From NCBI GenBank assembly GCA_022599575.1, contig JAHZMA010000055.1, positions 1 to 43,834 of the forward strand: DNA of 43,834 nt. The letters are read 5' to 3'. Each line of letters opens with the position of its first letter. Position 1 is the first letter of the stretch. A program made the translations under genes and the position numbers. The notes under the pieces are model-generated. The model saw nothing but the letters and a program-made list of their open reading frames with translations. It searched no databases and was not told the origin of the DNA. This DNA is from Alphaproteobacteria bacterium (lineage in GTDB: Bacteria; Pseudomonadota; Alphaproteobacteria; JABAAW01; JAHZMA01). Shown in pieces: positions 16,762 to 25,401 of the stretch.

Positions 16762-17784
16762 ATGGTTTTAACAAAATTTTTATCACGGCTAGCGTGCGTT
16801 ATCGTATGTTTCTCAGCAACGATTGCACATGCGGCTGACCCTTCGATTATATCTTTCAACGGCCCTGCTGGTGAAGCATATATCGGCAAATTTATCAAAG
16901 GCATTAAAGCGACAGCAAAGCTTAATGGCTATGATATAAAAGTATATGAAAATCAATTTAATCAAGCTGAACAAGATCAACAAGTGCAGCAGGTATTGGC
17001 AGCGGGCAAATTGCCTGATGTGTTTATCTGGTGGCCTTCTGATGCAACAGCAGGTTTGGGGTCGCTTCGTGCCTTGCATAAAACAGGTGTGCCCGTATTG
17101 AAGATTAATCAGCTGCCCAATGACCAAGATAAGAAATATATCTTTGGTTATGCTGGCCCTGATGACCGCTTGCGTGCCCGTAATGCTGGTTATATGCTAC
17201 GTGAGGCGGCGGCAAAGAAAAAAGCCGAAGGTGGCAAAGGCTTTAATGTGATTGTGTTATCTTATCCGCATTCTTATGGTGGCTATGGTCTATCTATCAA
17301 TGCTTTCAAAGATGCTATTGCTGGTTCTGGTTTGAAAATCATCGGTGATGTTGATGAAGGTTTTGGTCAGGCAAATGGTTATAAAGGTGCGGCAAAATTG
17401 ATTGCGAAAGTGAAAAAGCAAGGCATTCATTTTGTTTATGGCATGGATGACGCTATTTTGACTGGTGGCATTAAGGCACTAGAAGAAGCGGGCTATAAAA
17501 TGGGCAAAGATGTGATTGCTGTTGGCACAGTATGTAATGGTGATAAGCAATTAATCGAAGAAGGCAAACAATTCGGCACCACATTGCAATCTCCGCTACA
17601 TGAAGGGCAGTTGGCAATCAAATTGGTTGGTGAATATCTAAAAACGGGTAAGTTGAAAAATTATATCAATTTCACACCTAACCCCTCTGTTACGTTAGAT
17701 AATCTTGAAACCACTTCTTTAAGAGGTTTTGATGGCAAGCTATATGGCATTGACGAACTTTGTTCAGGTGCATGGAGTGGCTAA
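16762..17784 (+). CDS. ABC sugar transporter periplasmic-binding protein, RbsB-like
   Basis: A 340-residue type I periplasmic-binding protein. A GGAGG ribosome site at 16751-16755 supports ATG 16762 rather than the upstream ATG at 16714. Signal peptide MVLTKFLSRLACVIVCFSA... ends near AHAA-DPS. The mature part has the two alternating alpha/beta lobes of the ribose/galactose-binding family, including GFGQANGYKGAAKLI, the hinge-region VYGMDDAILTGGIKALEEAGY and VGTVCNG. It captures a sugar or polyol in the periplasm for the ATPase and two permeases encoded next. A strong hairpin follows the stop codon, probably limiting read-through into the ATPase gene. Ligand unknown. Confidence 0.93.
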   Translation: MVLTKFLSRLACVIVCFSATIAHAADPSIISFNGPAGEAYIGKFIKGIKATAKLNGYDIKVYENQFNQAEQDQQVQQVLAAGKLPDVFIWWPSDATAGLGSLRALHKTGVPVLKINQLPNDQDKKYIFGYAGPDDRLRARNAGYMLREAAAKKKAEGGKGFNVIVLSYPHSYGGYGLSINAFKDAIAGSGLKIIGDVDEGFGQANGYKGAAKLIAKVKKQGIHFVYGMDDAILTGGIKALEEAGYKMGKDVIAVGTVCNGDKQLIEEGKQFGTTLQSPLHEGQLAIKLVGEYLKTGKLKNYINFTPNPSVTLDNLETTSLRGFDGKLYGIDELCSGAWSG

Positions 17785-17819
17785 AAAACACATCACCATC
17801 AATGAATAAAAATGGTATA

Positions 17820-17864
17820 AAGGTAATGGGTTTTAATAAGATTAACGCCCATTGCCTTATTTTT
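17820..17864 (+). terminator. Hairpin with T-run between binding-protein and ATPase genes (attenuator)
   Basis: AAGGTAATGGG at 17820-17830 pairs with CCCATTGCCTT at 17848-17858, an 11-bp stem with one G-U pair and a 17-nt loop, followed by five T. It lies between the binding-protein stop and the ATPase start. Partial termination here would give more binding protein than membrane parts, a usual ratio in ABC importers. Confidence 0.7.
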
Positions 17865-17892
17865 ACAACATATATTAAGAGTATCTAAAAAA

Positions 17893-19407
17893 ATGCCGTC
17901 ATTGTTAGAGTTGAAAAATATTAAAAGGAATTTTGGCGCAATTCATGCCCTAAAAGGTGTGAATTTTTCCATTAATGCGGGCGAGATTGTTGGATTGGTT
18001 GGTGAGAATGGTGCAGGCAAATCAACTTTAGTCAAAATATTAAGCGGCTTTGATAATGGTTATAGTGGAGAATGTATTCTTGACGGCAATGTAATAAAAT
18101 TTTCCAGCCCCGATAAAGCTGAAGCGATGGGCATTGCGATTGCCCAACAAGAATTAAGCCTTATCCCCGCGATGAGTGTTGCAGAAAATATCTTTTTAGC
18201 GGGGCATAATGTGCCGATATTTTCAACAAAAAAATCTTTGGCACAAAAAGCACGTCCCTTTCTTGAAGAAGTAGGATTACATAATATTAATCCTTTAACA
18301 ACAGTAGAGCGTTTATCGGTTGGTGAACAACATTTGGTGGAGGTGGCAAGATTGATAGCCCATGATGCCCGTATTTTGGTACTAGATGAACCAACTGCCG
18401 CATTAGGCGATAGCGATAGTATTCGTATTATGGATATGGTCAAACGGCTTGCCTCACGCGGTAAAGCCATTATCTATGTGAGCCATAGATTAGATGAAAT
18501 TTTTAAGATTTGCCATTCGGTAACAGTCTTGCGTGATGGCGAAAGTCAGGCAAGCCTGCCCGCAAGCGAGTTGAATACTGAAAGTTTGATTACATTAATG
18601 CTTGGGCGGTCTTTAAGTAAGTTATTTCCCAAACGCACAGCACCCCCTGTAAGCAAGGAAAGTGACATATCGCTTGAAGTGATAGATGTTTGGGCAGATG
18701 GTTTGATTGAACCTGTTAGCTTTCACATAAAATCTGGTGAAATTTTAGGGCTTGCTGGGCAGTTAGGCAGTGGTTCAGCAGAATTATTAGCCGCGATTGC
18801 TGGCGCGCATAAAAGCCGTTCGGGCATGATTAATGTTGCGGGCAAACATCAATTTATGCCCAAACGTCCGTACCATACGATTAAACATAAAATTGCATAT
18901 TGTTCTGAAGATAGAAAATATGATGGCTTGTTTCTGGGGCGGCCAATTGTTGAAAATTTAACCGCACCATCGTTAGAAACAATTTCTCAGTTAGGATTGC
19001 TTCATCACAAAAAAGAAGAAACCAAAGCAACAGAACATGCGCGTAATTTCACCGTTGATATTGCCCGTTTGAAAGCGGAAGCGGGTGTGTTGAGTGGTGG
19101 TAATCAGCAAAAAGTTGCGCTTGGCAAATGGCTATCGATTGCGCCGAAAATCATTTTGGTGAATGAACCCACACGCGGGGTAGATGTAGGGGCAAAGGCC
19201 GAAATTTATCAAAAATTACGCGACCTTGCCGATGAAGGTGCGGCGATTGTAATGTCATCAACCGATATTCTTGAAATCACCAACCTGCCTGATAGGGTGC
19301 TTACCTTTTATCGTGGTATGCATATCGGCGAAGTGAGTGGTAAAACACTAACAAACTATAATATTTTGAAACAAATTACGGATCCCTTCAATGAAGCGGG
19401 CATGTAG
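17893..19407 (+). CDS. ABC sugar transporter ATPase with two nucleotide-binding domains, RbsA-like
   Basis: A 504-residue duplicated ATPase of the ribose/xylose type. The first half has Walker A GENGAGKST, signature LSVGEQHLVEVAR and Walker B ILVLDEPTAAL. The second half has the naturally divergent Walker A GQLGSGSAELL, signature LSGGNQQKVALGK and Walker B IILVNEPTRGVDVG. This asymmetry is normal for RbsA/MglA proteins. It powers sugar uptake with the two permeases at 19426-21520. No strong ribosome site is visible before the ATG, so lower translation than the binding protein is likely. Confidence 0.94.
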   Translation: MPSLLELKNIKRNFGAIHALKGVNFSINAGEIVGLVGENGAGKSTLVKILSGFDNGYSGECILDGNVIKFSSPDKAEAMGIAIAQQELSLIPAMSVAENIFLAGHNVPIFSTKKSLAQKARPFLEEVGLHNINPLTTVERLSVGEQHLVEVARLIAHDARILVLDEPTAALGDSDSIRIMDMVKRLASRGKAIIYVSHRLDEIFKICHSVTVLRDGESQASLPASELNTESLITLMLGRSLSKLFPKRTAPPVSKESDISLEVIDVWADGLIEPVSFHIKSGEILGLAGQLGSGSAELLAAIAGAHKSRSGMINVAGKHQFMPKRPYHTIKHKIAYCSEDRKYDGLFLGRPIVENLTAPSLETISQLGLLHHKKEETKATEHARNFTVDIARLKAEAGVLSGGNQQKVALGKWLSIAPKIILVNEPTRGVDVGAKAEIYQKLRDLADEGAAIVMSSTDILEITNLPDRVLTFYRGMHIGEVSGKTLTNYNILKQITDPFNEAGM

Positions 19408-19425
19408 AACAAAGGGGCTATCATT

Positions 19426-20451
19426 ATGTCACAAACAATGATGCAACAATTAAGCGATAGATTGCAACAATATTTACCCCGTCATGCGGCGGCGGGGTCG
19501 CGCATTGCTTATATTATGGTTGCGTTATTTGTGGTTGTTTTTGTTTTTGGCATGGTAACAGCACCCAATTTTTTAACGATTTTTAATTTCAAAACAGTCA
19601 TTCGTGATGCTGCTTTGGTTGGCATTATGGCGATAGGACTCACCTTTGTAACATTATCAGGCAATTTCTTTTTACTATCATTAAAAGAAACCGCTGCTTT
19701 ATCTATTGTTGCTTTTGCCACATTTATGGCGGCAGGCTATGGCTTTGAATTATCATTTTTGTTCACGATGGGGATTGCCGCTGTTGCAGGTGCTTTGCAG
19801 GGTGTTCTTATCGGATTTGGTGGCAATCCAATTGTGGTTACTTTGGGCGCGGCAGGATTGTTTTTTGGCATTGGCTCGTGGTGGAGCGATAATTTGGTTG
19901 TTTCTTTTCGCCGCCCACATGGTGCGGAATGGCTTGGCACAGGGTCATTTTTAGGATTGCCCAATATCACCATCGCCTTTATTGTGATTGCGATTGTTGC
20001 AGAATTATCGCTACGCTATACAACATTTGGCAGGCAAGTCTATCTTATCGGTGATAACCGTGCCGCTGGGCGTGCCACAGGACATGAAAATTTTGCGATG
20101 GCAATTAAAGTGTGCATCATCGCATCTTTATGCGCTGCTTTTGTCGCCATTGCCTTTGCTGCACAAGTTTCAAGCGCGCATGTCAATTATTTTTCTTCTT
20201 CATTCGGCTCATCAGGTGATATGACTATTTTGGTGATTGCCACAGTGATGGTGGGGGGCAATTCCATTATGGGCGGTTATGGTTCTACCTTGCGTTCAAG
20301 TATTGGCGCGTTGTTTATTTCATCAGTTGATAATATGATGGTGTTGCACGGCTTTAATTCTGGACCGCGGGTGTTAGCAGTGGGGGTCATGATTGTTTTC
20401 AGTATTGTTGTGTTTGCGCTATTAAGGCGTGGCAGCAGAAGTCAGGAGTAA
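19426..20451 (+). CDS. ABC sugar transporter permease, RbsC-like (first)
   Basis: A 341-residue inner-membrane permease with about eight to ten hydrophobic segments. It shows the family pattern GIMAIGLTFVTLSGNFFLLSL near the start, FGGNPIVVTLGAAGLFFG in the middle, YTTFGRQVYLIGDNRAAGRATG (cytoplasmic coupling loop) and MVGGNSIMGGYGSTLRS near the end. An AAAGGGGC ribosome site precedes the ATG. It follows the ATPase by 18 bp and would form a heterodimeric channel with the next gene product. Confidence 0.93.
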   Translation: MSQTMMQQLSDRLQQYLPRHAAAGSRIAYIMVALFVVVFVFGMVTAPNFLTIFNFKTVIRDAALVGIMAIGLTFVTLSGNFFLLSLKETAALSIVAFATFMAAGYGFELSFLFTMGIAAVAGALQGVLIGFGGNPIVVTLGAAGLFFGIGSWWSDNLVVSFRRPHGAEWLGTGSFLGLPNITIAFIVIAIVAELSLRYTTFGRQVYLIGDNRAAGRATGHENFAMAIKVCIIASLCAAFVAIAFAAQVSSAHVNYFSSSFGSSGDMTILVIATVMVGGNSIMGGYGSTLRSSIGALFISSVDNMMVLHGFNSGPRVLAVGVMIVFSIVVFALLRRGSRSQE

Positions 20452-20461
20452 AATAAAAGCG

Positions 20462-21520
20462 ATGTTAAATAATTTACTTATTAATAAAAATCCATTTGGT
20501 GCTGTGCGTGATTGGATAACGCGCAATCCAGATTTAGCATTTTCTATTTTACTGGCGGCATGTGTCTATAGCTATTTCGCCTTCAGCAGCGAATTATTCA
20601 TGACTCACCGCACCCATTTTGCGATTATGGAACGGTTTGCAGTGTTAGGGCTGGTAGGGCTTGCGCTTACCTTGTGTATTATCGCTGGCGAGATTGATTT
20701 ATCAATCGGTTCTAACGCAGCTTTGGCCGCAGTTGTGGTGGTGCGCTTCACCGATGCGTTAGGTGCATTTAACGCATTGGCGATTGCGCTACTGATTTCA
20801 ACATTTATTGGCATCGTGCAAGGCTATTTTATTGCTTACTTAAAAGTACGCGCCATTGTTTTAACAGTTGGCACGTTAATGCTATTGCGCGGTATATCAT
20901 TATTTGTAGCGGAAGAAAAAACAGTGATGCTGACTAATTTTGATGTGCCAGATTTTATTCAAACAAAGATGTTTGTCTATTTCTCACCAGCCAGCATAGT
21001 GGTGATAATGGTCTTTATTATCATTGCCATTTTTATGAATTATACGCGGTTTGGGCGCGAAATTTATGCGATTGGTGGGGCGCGCAAAGAGGCACTAGCA
21101 TCAGGTGTTAACTTAAAGCGGCCGATGATTATTGTGTTCACCATTTCAGGATTTTGTGCTGGATTAGGCGGTGCCATTATCGGGTTACGGTCGGGCACAG
21201 CACAGGCGCTTGGTTTGCAATATTTGCTATTGGCAGGCACTGTTGCCGCCTTTATCGGTGGGGCGAGTATTTTAGGTGGCAAAGGCGGCGTGATTGGCGC
21301 AATGATTGGTACATTAACAGTCAATTTTCTTAATACGGGTTTGGTGTTTAATGTAACGCCTTCTTTCATGGTGCAGCTTTATTTAGGAATTTTGTTAATT
21401 GTAGTCATTATTTTTCAAACGGGTTCGCGTCTTTACGATAATTATCAACGCCGTCGCTCGATTTTGATGGCGGTTGATAAGACACGCAAGAAGTTATTAG
21501 CTAAAAAGCAACATTTATGA
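20462..21520 (+). CDS. ABC sugar transporter permease, RbsC-like (second)
   Basis: A 353-residue permease of the same family, with LALTLCIIAGEIDLSIGSNAAL, the inner loop NYTRFGREIYAIGGARKEALASGV and FIGGASILGGKGGVIGAMIG. The ATG at 20462 follows the stop of the first permease by 10 bp and an AGGAG site overlaps that stop region, so I prefer it to a GTG at 20429 inside the previous gene. Two distinct permeases plus a dual ATPase make a full RbsABC-like importer. The C-terminal tail is rich in Lys and Arg. Confidence 0.92.
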   Translation: MLNNLLINKNPFGAVRDWITRNPDLAFSILLAACVYSYFAFSSELFMTHRTHFAIMERFAVLGLVGLALTLCIIAGEIDLSIGSNAALAAVVVVRFTDALGAFNALAIALLISTFIGIVQGYFIAYLKVRAIVLTVGTLMLLRGISLFVAEEKTVMLTNFDVPDFIQTKMFVYFSPASIVVIMVFIIIAIFMNYTRFGREIYAIGGARKEALASGVNLKRPMIIVFTISGFCAGLGGAIIGLRSGTAQALGLQYLLLAGTVAAFIGGASILGGKGGVIGAMIGTLTVNFLNTGLVFNVTPSFMVQLYLGILLIVVIIFQTGSRLYDNYQRRRSILMAVDKTRKKLLAKKQHL

Positions 21521-21544
21521 TAGTGTTAGATAAGATATGGATAG

Positions 21545-23344
21545 ATGGTAATGAATAAAACTCACTCTTATTCTCATTCGCGCGAACCTGAAGGGCCTTT
21601 TGAAAATACGGATATGAATAATATTCGCAATGGTAATCTTGATAGTAAATTATCGCAAACAATTAACCTTATCGAACAGCTAGATGATGAAATGCGGACC
21701 AACCTTTCAATCAAGCAAGGCTATAGCGAAATTAAAATATTAACCAGTTTGGTGCGAAATCATTTATTAGGAAAGATGACAACGCGTTCCGTGTTATCGG
21801 CAAGTTCGGGGCTATCTTATGGCACATCATTTCGGGCGATTGAAGATTTGGTTGAACGCGGGCTTATCAGCAAACGTTCCCGAAGCGTGACTGGCAAATC
21901 TTTTTCGCTTCACCCAACACCGAAATTATTAGCGGAATGGGAAATATTATCAAGGCGCCTCTATTCATTGATTAATACAAGTTTTTTGTTGAGCAATGAG
22001 CATAATTATGAAAAGCTGCAAGGCTATTTTTATGGTGCCAGCTATTATGAAGGGGATGTGATTAACACGCATATCACACTTGACCATCGCTTATTTATGG
22101 CGGGGCAGTTGCGTATTTTAGCGCATGCCGATCCTTGTTTTATGGCGATGGGAAAATTAAAAAGACAGTTAGAAGTCATCTTTGGGGCATCTATTAAAAT
22201 TCGCGCGCTTTCCATTGATAAATTGCGTGATGAAATTATCGCCAATGCGAAACGCAAACATTCTAAATATGATTTGATTGCATGTGATTTTCCATGGTTT
22301 GGTGAATTGGCAGAAAAAAAATGCTTAATGAATTTAGATAGTCTTATTCAATCATCAGCACTGAAAATGGAAGATTTTCATGAAAGCGCATTAGCAACAT
22401 CGCGCTATCAGGGCAAGCAATATGGTTTGCCAATTCTTTCCACCCCTGAATTGCTATTTGTGCGGCAAGATATGCTAGATAAGCATGATTTGCCATTACC
22501 CAAAACCACTGATGATTTATTACAGACTGCCAAAAAACTGCATAAGCCGCATCAAGAGGTTTCAGGAATTGCGTGGAATGCCGCCAAAGGCACGCCGCTA
22601 GGGCATTCATTTTTATATATGATGGCAAGTTTTGGTGGCGCAGTGATAAATTTATCAACATCTGTGTCAGGATTTGATGCTGAAAATGTCAGTGGCGAGA
22701 ATTATCGCCCGCAATTTGATAGCGATGCGGCAAAACAGGCGGCTGAATATTTGAAAGAGCTTATCACCTATTCACCAGATACGATTTTATCTATGTCGTG
22801 GTACGAGCGCACGCGTTGCTATGCTGAGGGTCATGCGGCAATGGTTTATTCTACAACTTTGCTTGCGCCGATGATTGAAGGTAATAAAGATTCCCCTGCT
22901 TATAAAAATACAATCTATTTGCCGTTACCACATGGTGCGGCAGGAAAAAATCTTGCGCCGATTGGTGGCTATGGGTTGGCAATCCCTGCCAATATTGAGC
23001 AGGAGCGGATTCATTCAATTTGGACAATTTTGCAGTTGTTGGTATCGCCGCAAGCCAGTAAATTATATATTGAAAATGGCAGTTTCGTCTCATCTTGCTA
23101 TGCTGTAGGCAACGACCCACAAGTAAAAGAAATAACTTTGTTGCCCTCTTATGTTAATAAATTATCGCGTTCAGGAGAATTGCAAATGTGGCCACGCCCC
23201 CCGATAGCGGAAATAACGCAAATCATTAATATGGTGGGTGTTGAAGCTCATGATATGTTGCGCGGTGTTACAACCATCAAGCAAGGGCTTAACAAATTGC
23301 AAAATGATGTTGATAAATTGATGCGCGCCCATCATCATTATTAA
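21545..23344 (+). CDS. Winged-helix regulator fused to solute-binding-protein domain (cytoplasmic)
   Basis: A 599-residue protein without a signal peptide. Residues about 60-125 look like a winged helix: SEIKILTSLVRNHLLGKMTTRSVLSASSG, the recognition-type segment GLSYGTSFRAIEDLVERGLI, and the wing KRSRSVTGKSFSL. Residues about 170-590 resemble an extracellular solute-binding protein family 1 (MalE/UgpB-like) fold: LRILAHADPCFMAMGKLKRQLEVIFG, KYDLIACDFPWFGELAEKKCLMNLDSLI, YQGKQYGLPILSTPELLFVRQDMLDKHDLPLPKTTDDLLQTAKKL and MSWYERTRCYAEGHAAMVYSTT. So a sugar-binding domain has been placed behind a DNA-binding domain, giving a one-component sensor that would detect sugar in the cytoplasm. It sits between the sugar importer and the E1/E2 genes. 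DNA target not known; TTATCCA-N3-TGGATAA repeats are candidates. Confidence 0.8.
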   Translation: MVMNKTHSYSHSREPEGPFENTDMNNIRNGNLDSKLSQTINLIEQLDDEMRTNLSIKQGYSEIKILTSLVRNHLLGKMTTRSVLSASSGLSYGTSFRAIEDLVERGLISKRSRSVTGKSFSLHPTPKLLAEWEILSRRLYSLINTSFLLSNEHNYEKLQGYFYGASYYEGDVINTHITLDHRLFMAGQLRILAHADPCFMAMGKLKRQLEVIFGASIKIRALSIDKLRDEIIANAKRKHSKYDLIACDFPWFGELAEKKCLMNLDSLIQSSALKMEDFHESALATSRYQGKQYGLPILSTPELLFVRQDMLDKHDLPLPKTTDDLLQTAKKLHKPHQEVSGIAWNAAKGTPLGHSFLYMMASFGGAVINLSTSVSGFDAENVSGENYRPQFDSDAAKQAAEYLKELITYSPDTILSMSWYERTRCYAEGHAAMVYSTTLLAPMIEGNKDSPAYKNTIYLPLPHGAAGKNLAPIGGYGLAIPANIEQERIHSIWTILQLLVSPQASKLYIENGSFVSSCYAVGNDPQVKEITLLPSYVNKLSRSGELQMWPRPPIAEITQIINMVGVEAHDMLRGVTTIKQGLNKLQNDVDKLMRAHHHY

Positions 23345-23392
23345 TGGGTTACGATAACATGACAAAAAAAGTAACAGGAAAAAGAAAATAAC

Positions 23393-24394
23393 ATGCCGAA
23401 AAGAACACCGAAAAGAACAATCGATAAAACCGATAATACCGAAAAATATTTGCAAATGTTGCGTCAAATGCTGCGAATTCGGGCGTTTGAAGAAAATGCC
23501 AATAAATTGTATTTAAGCGCAAAAATGCCGGGACTTACCCATATGTATAGCGGGCAAGAGGCTGTTGCGGTGGGCATTTGCGAGGCATTGGAGACCAGCG
23601 ATTATATCACCAGCACACATCGCGGACACGGGCATTGCGTTGCCAAAGGCGCGAATATCAAGCAAATGTTTTGCGAATTATTAGGCAAGGAAGAAGGTTA
23701 TTGTCGCGGCAAGGGTGGCTCTATGCACATTGCCGACCAAGCCAATGGCAATCTAGGCGCCAATGCGATTGTGGGTGGCAGTGCGGGCATTGCCACAGGG
23801 GCTGCTTTTTCAGCAAAATATTTGCAAAAAAATGATGTAGCCGTTTGTTTTTTTGGTGATGGTGCGCTAGGGCAGGGCTTGCTGTATGAAGTCATGAATA
23901 TGGCATCTTTGTGGAAATTGCCAGTGATTTACGCATGTGAGAATAATCTTTATGGCGAATATACCCATGTTTCTGAAATGGCAGCAGGCGAATTAACAGC
24001 ACGGGCAAAAGCCTTTAACATTGAAAGTTTTGACGTTGATGGGCAAGATGTGTTAGCAGTGAATCAATTAACTCAAAATTTGGTTGCGCGCGCCCGTAAA
24101 GGTGAAGGGCCATTCTTTATTGTGCTAAATACCTATCGCTATTTTGGGCATCATGTGGGTGATATTAATCGCGACTATTATCGCTCAAAACAAGAAGAGC
24201 AAGAATGGAAAGAAAAGCGTGACCCGATTACCAATTTTAGCGCATGGATGCTTGATAATAACATGATTGATGCGAGCGAACTTGCCGATATTAAAACAAA
24301 AATCAGCAGTGAAGCAAGCGATGCTGTTGCCTATGCGCTTGATGCTGCTTACCCCGATGAAGCAGAAGTTACATTGCATGTCTATGCTGAATAA
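23393..24394 (+). CDS. 2-oxoacid/acetoin dehydrogenase E1 component, alpha subunit
   Basis: A 333-residue TPP-dependent E1 alpha subunit. It has MYSGQEAVAVGICEALE, the TPP-binding GDGALGQGLLYEVMNMASLWKLPVIYACENN, and the GGSMHIADQANGNLGANAIVGGS segment with phosphorylation-loop-like residues and conserved His in THRGHGH. Together with the beta subunit it decarboxylates a 2-oxoacid or cleaves acetoin and passes the acyl group to a lipoyl carrier. The length and sequence fit acetoin dehydrogenase AcoA or pyruvate dehydrogenase PdhA about equally. It starts 48 bp after the regulator gene and is followed by the beta subunit after 22 bp. Confidence 0.92.
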   Translation: MPKRTPKRTIDKTDNTEKYLQMLRQMLRIRAFEENANKLYLSAKMPGLTHMYSGQEAVAVGICEALETSDYITSTHRGHGHCVAKGANIKQMFCELLGKEEGYCRGKGGSMHIADQANGNLGANAIVGGSAGIATGAAFSAKYLQKNDVAVCFFGDGALGQGLLYEVMNMASLWKLPVIYACENNLYGEYTHVSEMAAGELTARAKAFNIESFDVDGQDVLAVNQLTQNLVARARKGEGPFFIVLNTYRYFGHHVGDINRDYYRSKQEEQEWKEKRDPITNFSAWMLDNNMIDASELADIKTKISSEASDAVAYALDAAYPDEAEVTLHVYAE

Positions 24395-24416
24395 TCGCTT
24401 AATGAGGAATGTTTGA

Positions 24417-25400
24417 ATGAGAGAAATTACTTTATCACAGGCGGTGAATGAAGCCATCGCTGAAGAGATGCGCCGCGATGAAACGGTATGGCTATTAGGC
24501 GAAGATGTTGCAGAAGCAGGCACGCCCTTTAAGGTTTTATCAGGATTAGTGGAAGAATTTGGCACAAGGCGGGTTGTTGATACTCCTATATCTGAACCCG
24601 GTTTTACGGGCATTGCAGTGGGTGCAGCCATGACGGGCACCCGTCCGATTGTTGATTTAATGTTTGGCGATTTTCTAACATTGGTGATGGACCAAATGGT
24701 GAATCAAGCCGCAAAAATTCATTATATGTCGGGTGGCAAGCTTAATGTGCCGATGGTGTTACGCACCAATATGGGCGCAACCAGACGTTCGGCGGCACAG
24801 CATAGTCAAAGTCTGCATGCTTGGCTGTGCCATATTCCGGGTTTGAAAATCGCGATGCCATCAAATGCTTATGAAGCAAAAGGACTGTTAAAAACTGCCA
24901 TTCGCGATAATAATCCAGTGGTGATTATAGAAGATAAATTAATGTATCAGGAAAAATTCTTCGTGCCAGAAGAAGAATATATGATTGAATTTGGCAAAGC
25001 AAATATTTTGCGCTATGGCGATGATATTAGTTTTATTGCCACCAGCTCGATGGTGCAAGTGGCAGAACAAGCCGCAGAAATCCTTGCCACTGAAAATATA
25101 ATGGCGGAAGTGATTGACCCACGAACATTAGTGCCATTAGATGAAGAAACAATTTTAGAATCGGTAAAGAAAACATCTAGGGTGATTGTGGTTGATGAGG
25201 GGCATAAAAATTATGGCATTACCGCAGAGATTGCATCGCGTATTGCCGAAAAAGCATTTTACTATCTTGATGCACCCGTCACAAGGTTAGGCGCAATGGA
25301 TGTGCCAATTCCTTTTTCGCCAGTGCTAGAAGATTTAACTGTGCCAACGCCAGCATTGCTTGCTGATAAAGCGCGCCTATTATGCAAGGGCAAGCAATAA
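24417..25400 (+). CDS. 2-oxoacid/acetoin dehydrogenase E1 component, beta subunit
   Basis: A 327-residue E1 beta subunit starting MREITLSQAVNEAIAEEMRRDETVWLLGEDV, with the TPP-activating Glu region, SEPGFTGIAVGAAMTGTRPIVDLMFGDF, and RRSAAQHSQSLHAWLCHIPG including the conserved active-site His. The C-terminal transketolase-type domain contains VIDPRTLVPLDEETI. A GAGGAATG ribosome site lies before the ATG. It ends one base before the lipoyl-protein gene. No dihydrolipoamide dehydrogenase (E3) gene is next to the set, so E3 must come from elsewhere on the chromosome. Confidence 0.93.
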   Translation: MREITLSQAVNEAIAEEMRRDETVWLLGEDVAEAGTPFKVLSGLVEEFGTRRVVDTPISEPGFTGIAVGAAMTGTRPIVDLMFGDFLTLVMDQMVNQAAKIHYMSGGKLNVPMVLRTNMGATRRSAAQHSQSLHAWLCHIPGLKIAMPSNAYEAKGLLKTAIRDNNPVVIIEDKLMYQEKFFVPEEEYMIEFGKANILRYGDDISFIATSSMVQVAEQAAEILATENIMAEVIDPRTLVPLDEETILESVKKTSRVIVVDEGHKNYGITAEIASRIAEKAFYYLDAPVTRLGAMDVPIPFSPVLEDLTVPTPALLADKARLLCKGKQ

Positions 25401-25401
25401 A

